DNA from: Bacillota bacterium
GTDB taxonomy: Bacteria > Bacillota > Desulfotomaculia > Desulfotomaculales > JAJYZD01
Reading direction: 5' to 3'
NCBI GenBank assembly: GCA_021800315.1
Contig: JAJYZD010000161.1
Location: 1-8,550, forward strand
DNA: 8,550 nt
Shown here one piece after another: positions 1 to 5,841 of the stretch. Under the pieces are notes generated by a model. It did not search any database. It had not been told where the DNA came from and saw only the letters and a list, made by a program, of their open reading frames with translations. The stretch's first letter is position 1; each line of letters begins with the position of its first letter. The position numbers and the translations under genes are program-made.

Positions 1-305
1 AAGCCTCCCACGGCGAAGAGGACCGCCGCGTACGCCGTGCCCAATCCGCCCCGGCGCTGGAAGACGAGCCACAAAACCACCGCCAGGGGTATCGCCGCCG
101 CCAGGGTGGCCGTCGCCAAAAAATACCACGTGAACCCGGGAAGAGTATCGTACGCCTTAATCACCCACAGGGCGGACCCGAAAGCCGCTCCTGTACAACA
201 ACCGGCGGCACCGCCCCAAAGGGCCTCCCTCCGCAGGTCCAGAGAGACAAGCCACTCCGCCTTGCTGGAGATGTCCCGTCGCAGCACCACTCCCCATCGT
301 CCCAT
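1..305 (-). CDS. Membrane protein segment, in-frame continuation of the upstream HAAS-domain gene (runs off left edge)
   Basis: The minus strand is open from the first ATG after the neighbour's stop (303-305) to the window edge, about 101 codons. It encodes a charged stretch (MGRWGVVLRRDISSKAEW), then two hydrophobic segments at about residues 33-50 and 61-83, and a third (GTAYAAVLFAVGG) starting at the edge. This looks like the later part of a polytopic membrane protein. The frame is the same as that of the HAAS gene ending at 324, and the codons between the TGA and this ATG (RNTLDW) are also open. I see no convincing ribosome binding site before the ATG. It may therefore be the C-terminal part of one gene broken by a TGA, or a separate small membrane protein translated by coupling. 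Function is unknown; the pairing with padR suggests a sensor or permease-associated membrane protein. Confidence 0.55.
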   Translation of the reverse strand, partial: MGRWGVVLRRDISSKAEWLVSLDLRREALWGGAAGCCTGAAFGSALWVIKAYDTLPGFTWYFLATATLAAAIPLAVVLWLVFQRRGGLGTAYAAVLFAVGG

Positions 306-323
306 CCAATCCAGAGTGTTCCG

Positions 324-689
324 TCAACGGGGTGCCAGGGCTGCCAGACCCACCGCCCAGTAAAAGAACACCGCTGGCACAGCCAGGAGTCGCTGCCCCA
401 TCGATACCCGCACCATGCTTAATGGAAGCAGTGCCAGAACAGATATCGCGAGCAGGGCCGCCCCCAGGTACCAGCGCCAGGGCAAAGGAGGCTGATGGAC
501 CACGGCCAGGCGCTCCGCCAGGGACTCCACGTCACCCATGTCCCGCAGGGCCGCCTCCTCCGTCATCCCTCCCGCCCGGTAGCCGGAACAGGCCTCCTCC
601 AGGTGGGCCCTGAGTTCGCGCCGGGCATCCGCCGCCGCACGCGGATCTCCGATCCCCCGGGTAGCACGTTCCGCGAAGTCATCCCACAC
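324..689 (-). CDS. HAAS-domain (permease prefix domain 1-like) membrane protein, possibly truncated by an in-frame TGA
   Basis: This 121-residue protein has an N-terminal helical region of about residues 15-63 that resembles the HAAS / permease-prefix domain. Its features are a basic-acidic helix (RRELRAHLEEA), then MTEEAALRDMGDVESLAERL. Two membrane helices follow at about 74-95 and 99-118. In Firmicutes such domains sit at the N-terminus of membrane proteins and are commonly encoded beside a PadR regulator, as here. The start is GTG (687-689), chosen because GGGGGAGGTG lies 7 nt upstream inside the padR 3' end. The gene overlaps padR by 11 nt, so translational coupling is likely. The TGA at 324-326 ends the frame right after the second helix, yet the same frame stays open to the window edge with more membrane helices. 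The protein is thus either a short two-helix form or the front half of a broken gene. The role (sensing membrane or drug stress with PadR) is inferred. Confidence 0.75.
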   Translation of the reverse strand: MWDDFAERATRGIGDPRAAADARRELRAHLEEACSGYRAGGMTEEAALRDMGDVESLAERLAVVHQPPLPWRWYLGAALLAISVLALLPLSMVRVSMGQRLLAVPAVFFYWAVGLAALAPR

Positions 690-1023
690 AGGGCCGCACC
701 TCCCCCACCAGCACCCGCTCGATAGCCGATTGTTCAGCGCGCCAGGCGGCTACCCGCTCGCGCAGCCAGTCGCGCCCCGCCGGCGTCAAGCTGTAAACTT
801 TCCGGTCCCTGGCCCGCGAGCCCTGCTCCCAGTTCGCATCCGCCAGCCCCGCGGCCTCCAGGGAGTGCAGCAGGGGGTAGAGTACACCCTCTTGCAGCCG
901 GAACTCCCCGCAACTCCTCTCCTCCAGGCGCCGGGTGATCCGGTAGCCGTGGGCGGGTCCCTCCGCCAGCACCGACAGGATCAGCATGGCCTGACGCCCG
1001 CGGGAACCTTTCTCTTCGGTCAT
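679..1023 (-). CDS. PadR-family winged-helix transcriptional regulator
   Basis: This 114-residue protein is almost entirely one PadR winged-helix domain, the usual size for the short PadR class. Diagnostic stretches are ILSVLAEGPAHGYRI (residues 15-29), the recognition region EGVLYPLLHSLEAAGL (45-60), and the wing with RDRKVYSLTPAG (72-83). A C-terminal helix (about 84-108) should mediate dimerisation. PadR proteins usually repress their own operon and a membrane or efflux neighbour, releasing DNA on binding a small molecule. The effector here cannot be told. The ATG at 1021-1023 is preceded by GGGAGGTGG with about 8 nt spacing. The frame extends far upstream through thrS, but only this start has a ribosome binding site, and the upstream part is a shadow of thrS. 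A perfect dyad overlaps the predicted promoter, so autoregulation is likely. The downstream HAAS gene overlaps its stop. Confidence 0.93.
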   Translation of the reverse strand: MTEEKGSRGRQAMLILSVLAEGPAHGYRITRRLEERSCGEFRLQEGVLYPLLHSLEAAGLADANWEQGSRARDRKVYSLTPAGRDWLRERVAAWRAEQSAIERVLVGEVRPCVG

Positions 1024-1050
1024 GTCCTTGCCACCTCCCAGCATAATATA

Positions 1051-1071
1051 ATACATATATAACATATGTAT
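1051..1071. promoter_or_regulatory. Probable PadR operator: perfect 8-bp inverted repeat
   Basis: ATACATAT and ATATGTAT form a perfect inverted repeat separated by 5 nt, in an AT-rich patch of an otherwise GC-rich region. It lies 28 nt upstream of the padR start and overlaps the predicted -10 box. PadR-family operators are commonly ATGT/ACAT-containing dyads, so binding by the adjacent PadR is the natural reading. Binding itself is inferred. Confidence 0.65.
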
Positions 1072-1084
1072 TGGCCGGACGCAA
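1056..1084 (-). promoter_or_regulatory. Predicted padR-HAAS promoter
   Basis: On the minus strand, TTGCGT (1079-1084) is followed by a 17-nt spacer and TATATA (1056-1061), a reasonable sigma-A arrangement. The -10 lies within the 21-bp dyad, so repressor binding would block RNA polymerase. A -10 shifted a few bases into the following TATTAT is also possible. Confidence 0.45.
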
Positions 1085-1172
1085 GCCCTTAACCAGGGAA
1101 ACTTAAGCGACCGGACGTCCGGCGGCCGGGTCCGGTTCCTGCAATCCGCCGGCCGGCGCTGTGAGTCTACCT

Positions 1173-3083
1173 TCAAACGGCGTCCGTCTTCCTGGACGCG
1201 ATTTCCTCCCTGATCGTCCCGATGAACTCCGTCAGGTCCACCGCACCCAGGTCCCCCCTGGTACGGTGCCGCACGGCCACCGTACCGGCCGCCACCTCCC
1301 GGTCCCCGGTGACCAGCATATAGGGGATGTGGGCCTTTTGGGCCTCCCGGACCTTGTAGTTGACCTTCTCGTTGCGCAGGTCCGCATCGGCCCGGACCCC
1401 CGCCTCCGCGAGGGCCGACCGGACCTTCTCCGCGTACCCGGCCTGCCGGTCGGTGATGGGGAAAACCCGCACCTGCACCGGGGCCAGCCAGGCCGGGAAG
1501 GCGCCGGCGAAATGCTCGGTCAGGATGGCGATGAAGCGCTCGATGCTGCCGAAGATGACCCGGTGCACCATGACCGGCCGGTGTTTCTGGCCGTCTTCCC
1601 CGACATAGGTGAGGTCGAACTTCTCCGGCATCTGGAAGTCGAGCTGGATGGTGCCGCACTGCCAGGTTCGTCCCAGGCAGTCCTCCAGGTGGAAGTCGAT
1701 CTTGGGCCCGTAGAAGGCCCCGTCCCCTTCGTTGACCTGGTAGGGCGTTCCCCGTCCCTCCAGGGCGCCGGCCAGCGCGGTGGTGGCCGCCTCCCAGTCC
1801 GCGTCCGAGCCCATGGAGTTCTCGGGCCGGGTGGACAACTCCACCCGGTACTTGAACCCGAAGACGCTGTAAAACCGGTCTACCATTTCGATGACGCCGG
1901 TGACCTCGTCCCGGATCCGGGAAGGCAGCATGAAGATGTGGGCGTCGTCCTGGGTAAAGGCGCGAACCCGCATCAGCCCGTGCAGTACCCCGGACAGTTC
2001 GTGCCGGTGGACCAGGCCCATTTCGCACAGCCGCAAGGGCAGTTCCCGGTAACTGTGCAGCCTGTTCCGGTACACCAGGATGGCGCCCGGGCAGTTCATG
2101 GGTTTGACCGCGTAGTCGATTTCGTCGATGCGGGTGAAGTACATGTTTTCCCGGTAATGGTCCCAGTGCCCGGAGCGCTCCCACAGCGAGCGGTTCATGA
2201 TCAGCGGCGTGCGGATTTCCTGGTAGCCCGCCCGGCGGTGCTCCTCGCGCCAGAACTGCTCCAGTTCGTTGCGCAGGACCATGCCCTTGGGATGAAAAAA
2301 GGGAAAGCCCGGAGCCTCGTCCTGAATGCTGAAGAGGTCCAGTTCCTGGCCCAGGCGCCGGTGATCCCGTTTCCTGGCTTCCTCGATGCGCCGCAGGTGC
2401 TCCTCAAGCTGCTTCTGGTCGGGGTAGGCGGTGCCGTAGACACGCTGCAGCATCGGGTTGCGCTCGTCGCCCCGCCAGTAGGCGCCGGCCACGCTGGTGA
2501 GTTCGAAAGCGCGCAGATAGCCGCTGGAAGGAACATGGGGCCCGGCGCACAGGTCGACGAAATCGCCCAGCCGGTAGGTCGAGATGGTCGCATCCTCCGC
2601 CAGGCCCCGGATGAGTTCCTCTTTGTAGGTCTGACCCGCAAACCGTTCCAGCGCCTCATCCCGCGTGATCTCGCCGCGTTCGAAGGGCAGGTCGGCCTTG
2701 GCCAGCCGCTGCATTTCCTCCTTGATGGCGGCCAGGTCTTCGGGGGTAAAGGGCCGCTTGGCGCCGAAATCGTAATAGAAGCCATCCTCAATGGCCGGCC
2801 CGATGGCGAAAAGGGTCCCCGGGAAAAGGCGTTGCACCGCTGCCGCCAGGAGGTGGGCCGAACTGTGCCGGAACACCTGGCGGCCGTCCTTGTCCTCGAA
2901 AGTGAGAATGGCCAGGGAGGCATCCTCGTTTAGCGGTGCGGACAGGTCCACCACCCGCCCCGCAACCCTGGCCGCCAGGGCCCGCCTGGCCAGGGAGTTG
3001 GAAATTCCCCGCGCCACCTCGGCCGGGGTGACCCCAACCAGCCCGCTTTTCACCTGTCCGTCCGGCAAAGTAATGTTTATCAT
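1173..3083 (-). CDS. thrS: Threonyl-tRNA synthetase
   Basis: This is a full-length class II threonyl-tRNA synthetase (636 residues; the family is about 640). It activates threonine with ATP and charges tRNA-Thr in the cytoplasm. Domain order: TGS domain (about 1-62), editing domain that hydrolyses Ser-tRNA-Thr (about 65-220), catalytic core (about 243-530) and anticodon-binding domain (about 535-632). Visible editing residues are H73 and H77 (HSSAH), C179 and H183 (CAGPH). The catalytic zinc ligands are C331 (MNCPG), H382 (QDDAHIF) and H507 (MVHRVIFGS). Motif 2 (LVHRHELSGVLHGLMRVR) and motif 3 (FGSIERFIAI) are intact, so the enzyme should both charge and edit. The ATG at 3081-3083 follows AAAGGAGAGGGG. 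Expression should be controlled by the T-box leader upstream. In many clostridia infC, rpmI and rplT follow thrS; here padR follows instead. Confidence 0.98.
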   Translation of the reverse strand: MINITLPDGQVKSGLVGVTPAEVARGISNSLARRALAARVAGRVVDLSAPLNEDASLAILTFEDKDGRQVFRHSSAHLLAAAVQRLFPGTLFAIGPAIEDGFYYDFGAKRPFTPEDLAAIKEEMQRLAKADLPFERGEITRDEALERFAGQTYKEELIRGLAEDATISTYRLGDFVDLCAGPHVPSSGYLRAFELTSVAGAYWRGDERNPMLQRVYGTAYPDQKQLEEHLRRIEEARKRDHRRLGQELDLFSIQDEAPGFPFFHPKGMVLRNELEQFWREEHRRAGYQEIRTPLIMNRSLWERSGHWDHYRENMYFTRIDEIDYAVKPMNCPGAILVYRNRLHSYRELPLRLCEMGLVHRHELSGVLHGLMRVRAFTQDDAHIFMLPSRIRDEVTGVIEMVDRFYSVFGFKYRVELSTRPENSMGSDADWEAATTALAGALEGRGTPYQVNEGDGAFYGPKIDFHLEDCLGRTWQCGTIQLDFQMPEKFDLTYVGEDGQKHRPVMVHRVIFGSIERFIAILTEHFAGAFPAWLAPVQVRVFPITDRQAGYAEKVRSALAEAGVRADADLRNEKVNYKVREAQKAHIPYMLVTGDREVAAGTVAVRHRTRGDLGAVDLTEFIGTIREEIASRKTDAV

Positions 3084-3152
3084 CTTTTTTCCCCTCTCCT
3101 TTTGCAGTCCAACTTATCCACAACCAACCCCGATGGGAAGACGCTGCGAGCC

Positions 3153-3179
3153 CCCGGTCCATCCAAAGGATGGACCGGG
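3153..3179. repeat. Perfect 12-bp inverted repeat with 3-nt loop in the thrS leader
   Basis: CCCGGTCCATCC and GGATGGACCGGG form a perfect 12-bp stem with a loop of three bases. It lies between the T-box attenuator and the thrS ribosome binding site. On the thrS (minus) strand no T-run follows, so it is not a normal terminator. It could stabilise or process the 5' end of the thrS message, or be a dispersed palindromic repeat. A smaller imperfect hairpin (CCCG/CGGG, at about 3211-3227) lies just upstream in the transcript. Confidence 0.7.
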
Positions 3180-3286
3180 TTAGTTCCCCAATACCTCCGC
3201 TTTTCGGGATTCCCGTCCGAAGGGCGGGTCGGGGTCGAAAAACTTGTAGGCGTCGGTTTTCCATATGAACCCGTTCCGAAAAACAC

Positions 3287-3325
3287 AAAAAACCCCGCCC
3301 CTGCCACAGGCAAGGGACGGGTTTT
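3287..3325 (-). terminator. T-box-controlled intrinsic terminator of thrS
   Basis: On the minus strand, AAAACCC...CCCTTGCC pairs imperfectly with GGCAGGGG...GGGGTTTT, closing on a TGTG-type loop and ending in six T residues (3287-3292). The 5' arm is shared with the antiterminator: CCCG and CCCTT can instead pair with the CGGG and AAGGG of the T-box sequence. This mutually exclusive pairing is the expected T-box switch. Confidence 0.88.
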
Positions 3326-3553
3326 CCCGCGGTTCCACCCTTATTCGGAAGGCCTTTTAAGGTCTTCCCTCTCACAGGCCGGTAACGGCTGCCCATCCGG
3401 CGGGACTTACAACACTTTCGTCCGCGGTTCCGGGGTGGTGAGGATGCCGTCCGGTACGGGGGGCGCTTACAGCCACGGCGCTCCCTCTCTGGTCGCCGGT
3501 ACGGGTCCCTTCCCCTTCATAACCGTTCGATATGAATCGTGGATCGGTGCGTT
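3287..3553 (-). ncRNA. T-box riboswitch (thrS leader, tRNA-Thr responsive)
   Basis: The transcript from the thrS promoter carries the parts of a T-box leader in order. The distal Stem I motif is AGAGAGGGAG (3481-3490), followed by GGCTGTAAGC. A specifier candidate ACC followed by ACC lies at 3434-3439 on the 3' side of Stem I. A hairpin GGAAG-CCTT/AAGG-CTTCC (about 3345-3367) is the Stem III candidate. The T-box sequence AAGGGTGGAACCGCGGG (3326-3342) and a terminator complete it. ACC is a threonine codon, and the TGGA bulge complements the UCCA end expected for tRNA-Thr in this group. Uncharged tRNA-Thr should stabilise the antiterminator and allow thrS transcription. The exact specifier register was judged by eye. 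ytxC has no terminator of its own, so its transcripts also enter this switch. Confidence 0.93.
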
Positions 3554-3559
3554 GGCTTT

Positions 3560-3588
3560 ATCCTATCCGAAAGGCCCGCGGTTGTCAA
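3560..3588 (-). promoter_or_regulatory. thrS promoter (sigma-A type)
   Basis: TTGACA (3583-3588) is a perfect -35 box, with a 17-nt spacer and TAGGAT (3560-3565) as the -10. Transcription should start near 3553, at the beginning of the T-box leader. The TGA stop of ytxC lies inside the -35 box, so the two elements share bases. Confidence 0.85.
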
Positions 3589-4490
3589 CGCCCCGCGCAT
3601 TCCGGTCCGCCGCAGAACTGGCAGCCGCGGCATTCTCCCACCTGGTCTTCGAACACGGCCCGCAGGGTGCCCAGGGTGTGGGCCGTCAGCTTCGCCGGTC
3701 CGGGCGAATGCAGGACGACCCGCCCGGGAGCCAGGGTGATCAGGGCGCTTATAAGCATGTCCTCGTAGTCGATCTCCCGGTGGCTGATGTCGACGATGAA
3801 TCCCTCCAGGTACTGGTAGCTCACCGGCCGAAAGTCGTTGTCGTACAGCTGGAAATGACCGGGAGGCTTAACCAGCACGTGCACCAGGGCGGCCCGTTGC
3901 TCCTGGTGGTGCAGGAAGAACCTGAGGAGATTGACGAAGTCCCGGTACTCCTGTTCCAGAAGGAAATCGTCCACCGCGCGGCCGGCCACCCAGCGCAGGT
4001 CGGCCAGGTACTCTTTGAGGCGGAAAACGACGAAGCCGTCTACGTTGATGTGGTCCGAGGAGCGGAGAAATTCCTCGAGGCTGGCCTGGATCCGGTGTTT
4101 GCGCCGGCCCGGGTGGAGTTGGCCCGCCTCATCGTCCAGCCCGGCCATTCTGCCCAACGCCAGTTTGTATATGGTCTCGATTTCCTCTTGTTTAAGAGAG
4201 GCATACTCATTTTTGATGACATTGAAAAGCATGACTTTTTCCCAGCGGGAAACGATCAAGTCGGCGATGGCGGCGGCCAGGGTACGCAGGACAAGGGGTT
4301 TGGCGCCCGCCGCCGCGTCCGCCTGGCTGCCCGTTCCTCCGGAGCAGGAAAAAACGACATAGCGGCCGTTGGGCTTCTCCCGTACGAAGATTCGCACGCC
4401 ATTATTTTCCAACAAGCGGAGATTTTGTCCGAGGGTATCTCTGAAGGCGTCGGTATGTTTGGCTATGCCGATAGAAATACCGTTAGACAT
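3585..4490 (-). CDS. ytxC: YtxC-like sporulation protein
   Basis: The 301-residue product matches the YtxC family of putative sporulation proteins. The central signature runs DGFVVFRLKEYLADL (about 151-165), then AVDDFLLEQEYRDFVNLLRFFL (written here for recognition; about 172-193). YtxC lies directly upstream of thrS in Bacillus subtilis too, which supports the assignment. The biochemical role is not established. The C-terminus holds four cysteines, C287, C290, C293 and C298 (C-x2-C-x2-C-x4-C), which could bind a metal or iron-sulfur cluster. I do not know whether this is general in the family. The ATG at 4488-4490 is preceded by GGGAGGG. No signal peptide or membrane helix is seen, so it is probably cytoplasmic. 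A sigma-E/K-like promoter lies just upstream. Its stop codon overlaps the thrS promoter and no terminator separates the two genes. Confidence 0.88.
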   Translation of the reverse strand: MSNGISIGIAKHTDAFRDTLGQNLRLLENNGVRIFVREKPNGRYVVFSCSGGTGSQADAAAGAKPLVLRTLAAAIADLIVSRWEKVMLFNVIKNEYASLKQEEIETIYKLALGRMAGLDDEAGQLHPGRRKHRIQASLEEFLRSSDHINVDGFVVFRLKEYLADLRWVAGRAVDDFLLEQEYRDFVNLLRFFLHHQEQRAALVHVLVKPPGHFQLYDNDFRPVSYQYLEGFIVDISHREIDYEDMLISALITLAPGRVVLHSPGPAKLTAHTLGTLRAVFEDQVGECRGCQFCGGPECAGR

Positions 4491-4510
4491 TCTTTACCCA
4501 CCCTCCCGCT

Positions 4511-4697
4511 CTAGTATATGAGTTTGCAAAAGTACGTATACGACTAGATCGAGAGGTCTTTAGCGGCAAAAATGGTTGGAGTCTTGTCCTATTAATTGAG
4601 GTTTATTAGCTTTTCCTTTACGGTTTTTGGATATGTTGTCCTTATTTCAAAAAGGTAACTTATGAGTTATTAGTCAATATTTCTACCATGGGGGCCG
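4511..4697. other. AT-rich gene-free stretch between ytxC and tRNA-Val
   Basis: This stretch is visibly much richer in A and T than its surroundings. It has no ORF of more than a few codons. It holds the ytxC promoter candidate at its left end and a small inverted repeat, TAACT-TATG-AGTTA (4656-4669). I see no repeats of attachment-site type around the tRNA. From about 4700 the sequence returns to GC-rich, and 4700-4770 holds nothing I recognise. Confidence 0.5.
4512..4541 (-). promoter_or_regulatory. Candidate sporulation (sigma-E/sigma-K type) promoter of ytxC
   Basis: On the minus strand, CATATACTA (4512-4520) fits the sigma-K -10 pattern CATANNNTA and differs from the sigma-E -10 (CATACAHT) at one position. 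A partial sigma-E -35 match, GTATACG (4535-4541), lies 14 nt upstream. The start point would fall close to the ribosome binding site, leaving a leader of under 20 nt, which lowers confidence. Confidence 0.35.
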
Positions 4698-4773
4698 ATT
4701 TTGCAGAGCGGGACTGACCCGCCACGGTCGCGTCGGGGGGAGGGACGGGAACTACGGGCGATTCAACCGGCGC

Positions 4774-4803
4774 TTGCATCCCGAACGGGGTTTGTGGTAA
4801 TAT
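4774..4803 (+). promoter_or_regulatory. Predicted tRNA-Val promoter
   Basis: TTGCAT (4774-4779), an 18-nt spacer and TAATAT (4798-4803) give a plausible sigma-A promoter. The start would be near 4810, leaving a GC-rich leader of about 58 nt to be removed before the mature tRNA 5' end. Confidence 0.55.
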
Positions 4804-4867
4804 AGATGCCAGGGAGCCGGAGATCCCGGGTACAGCCTGGGCCGGATGCTCGTACAGGTTGTCGTAC

Positions 4868-4942
<75 letters not shown>

Positions 4943-4943
4943 G

Positions 4944-4974
4944 GAATCCCGGCCCGTTAAGGACCGGGATTCTT
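4944..4974 (+). terminator. Terminator-like hairpin after tRNA-Val
   Basis: GAATCCCGG (4944-4952) and CCGGGATTC (4964-4972) form a perfect 9-bp stem, starting two bases after the tRNA CCA end. Only a short TTCTTCC tail follows, so the U-tract is weak. It probably ends the tRNA transcript and may also guide 3' processing. Confidence 0.65.
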
Positions 4975-5033
4975 CCATCCTTCGCGCGCGCATCACCCGG
5001 TTGGCCAAGGTCTTCGCCCACGGGAGGCTTTCC

Positions 5034-5744
5034 TCAGCCGGCCAGCAGCCGCACTATGTTGGCCAGAAAGACCTCCGCCTGGGCGCGGTAAGCCGGCCAT
5101 ACCTCTCTCGTCCGCCGCTCAATTTCCTCCGGCGTCTCAACTTCCGCACAGCCGGTCACTTCATCCCGCCCGGCCCGCAGCCAGGAAACGATGATCTCCG
5201 GGGTTACCTCCAGGTGGAACTGGAGGGCGAAGAGCCGCTCCCGGAAAGAAAAGGCCTGGTTGGAACAGGCCGGGGCCTGCGCGAGATGGACGGCGCCTTC
5301 CGGTAGATCGAAGGTGTCTCCGTGCCACTGAAACACCGTCATCTCCCCGGGCAAACCGGTAAACAGCGGGGAAGCCAGTCCCTCCGCAGTGAGCCGGACC
5401 GGGTACCAGCCGATTTCCTTCACCGGGTTGGGCCGGATCGCGGCACCCAAAGCCCGCGCCATGAGTTGGGCTCCCAGGCAGATCCCTAGGGCGGGGATGC
5501 CGTCTGCCGCGGCCTGCGCGATCAGATTCGCCACCCGGGTCAGATACGGGTATTTGGCGTCATCGTTGGCCCCCATCGGGCCGCCCAGTACCACGAGGGC
5601 CTGAAAGCCGGCCAGATCCGCCGGCAGCTTCGCCGTCCGGTCCTCCATCAACCGTACGTCCGGCTCCCAGCCGGCTCCCGCCAGTGCGCCGGCCAAAAGG
5701 CCGGGCCCTTCCAGTGCCACGTTTTGTACCACCAGGGCCCGCAA
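5034..5744 (-). CDS. Class I glutamine amidotransferase (GMP synthase-like), substrate unknown
   Basis: This 236-residue protein is a stand-alone class I (triad) glutamine amidotransferase of the GMP synthase-like group. The nucleophile is C89 in the elbow GICLGAQ. H177 and E179 in LQFHLEVTPE complete the triad. VVLGGPMGAN (51-60) supplies the oxyanion-hole region and FQWHGDTFDLP (138-148) is typical of the group. Such proteins release ammonia from glutamine or hydrolyse gamma-glutamyl compounds. With no synthetase or partner domain attached, the acceptor cannot be named. It is not the GMP synthetase guaA, which is much larger. The start is TTG (5742-5744), with AAGGGAG about 10 nt upstream; the nearby ATG at 5749-5751 is followed at once by a stop. 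It lies 97 nt downstream of the carboxypeptidase gene on the same strand with no terminator between, so co-transcription is possible. Confidence 0.9.
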   Translation of the reverse strand: MRALVVQNVALEGPGLLAGALAGAGWEPDVRLMEDRTAKLPADLAGFQALVVLGGPMGANDDAKYPYLTRVANLIAQAAADGIPALGICLGAQLMARALGAAIRPNPVKEIGWYPVRLTAEGLASPLFTGLPGEMTVFQWHGDTFDLPEGAVHLAQAPACSNQAFSFRERLFALQFHLEVTPEIIVSWLRAGRDEVTGCAEVETPEEIERRTREVWPAYRAQAEVFLANIVRLLAG

Positions 5745-5841
5745 TTCACATCCGCTCCCTTATAGTGCCGTCCAGGCCCTATTTCGCCGTGGCGCAAGCC
5801 AAGACCTGCTTTTGGACAGGTGCGAAAAGTAAACTGTTATA

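Noticed and set aside
1110..1136. ACCGGAC/GTCCGGT inverted repeat as a thrS terminator
   Set aside because: A stem is possible, but no T-run follows on the thrS strand and competing GC-rich pairings exist, so I did not call a terminator.
1024..2184. N-terminal extension of the padR frame through thrS
   Set aside because: It overlaps thrS on the same strand in another frame, has no family resemblance, and the ATG at 1023 has a good ribosome binding site.
1161..2933. Long plus-strand open frame opposite thrS
   Set aside because: It is antisense to a clear threonyl-tRNA synthetase, is low in recognisable motifs, and reflects the GC-rich third-position bias of thrS.
3080..3313. Small minus-strand frame of 77 codons in the thrS leader
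   Set aside because: It begins inside the terminator, has no good ribosome binding site, and its sequence follows the leader hairpins. A leader peptide is not needed for a T-box.
3102..4514. Long plus-strand open frame opposite ytxC and the T-box
   Set aside because: It is a shadow of ytxC and the T-box leader. The opposite strand carries a known family, a promoter and an SD.
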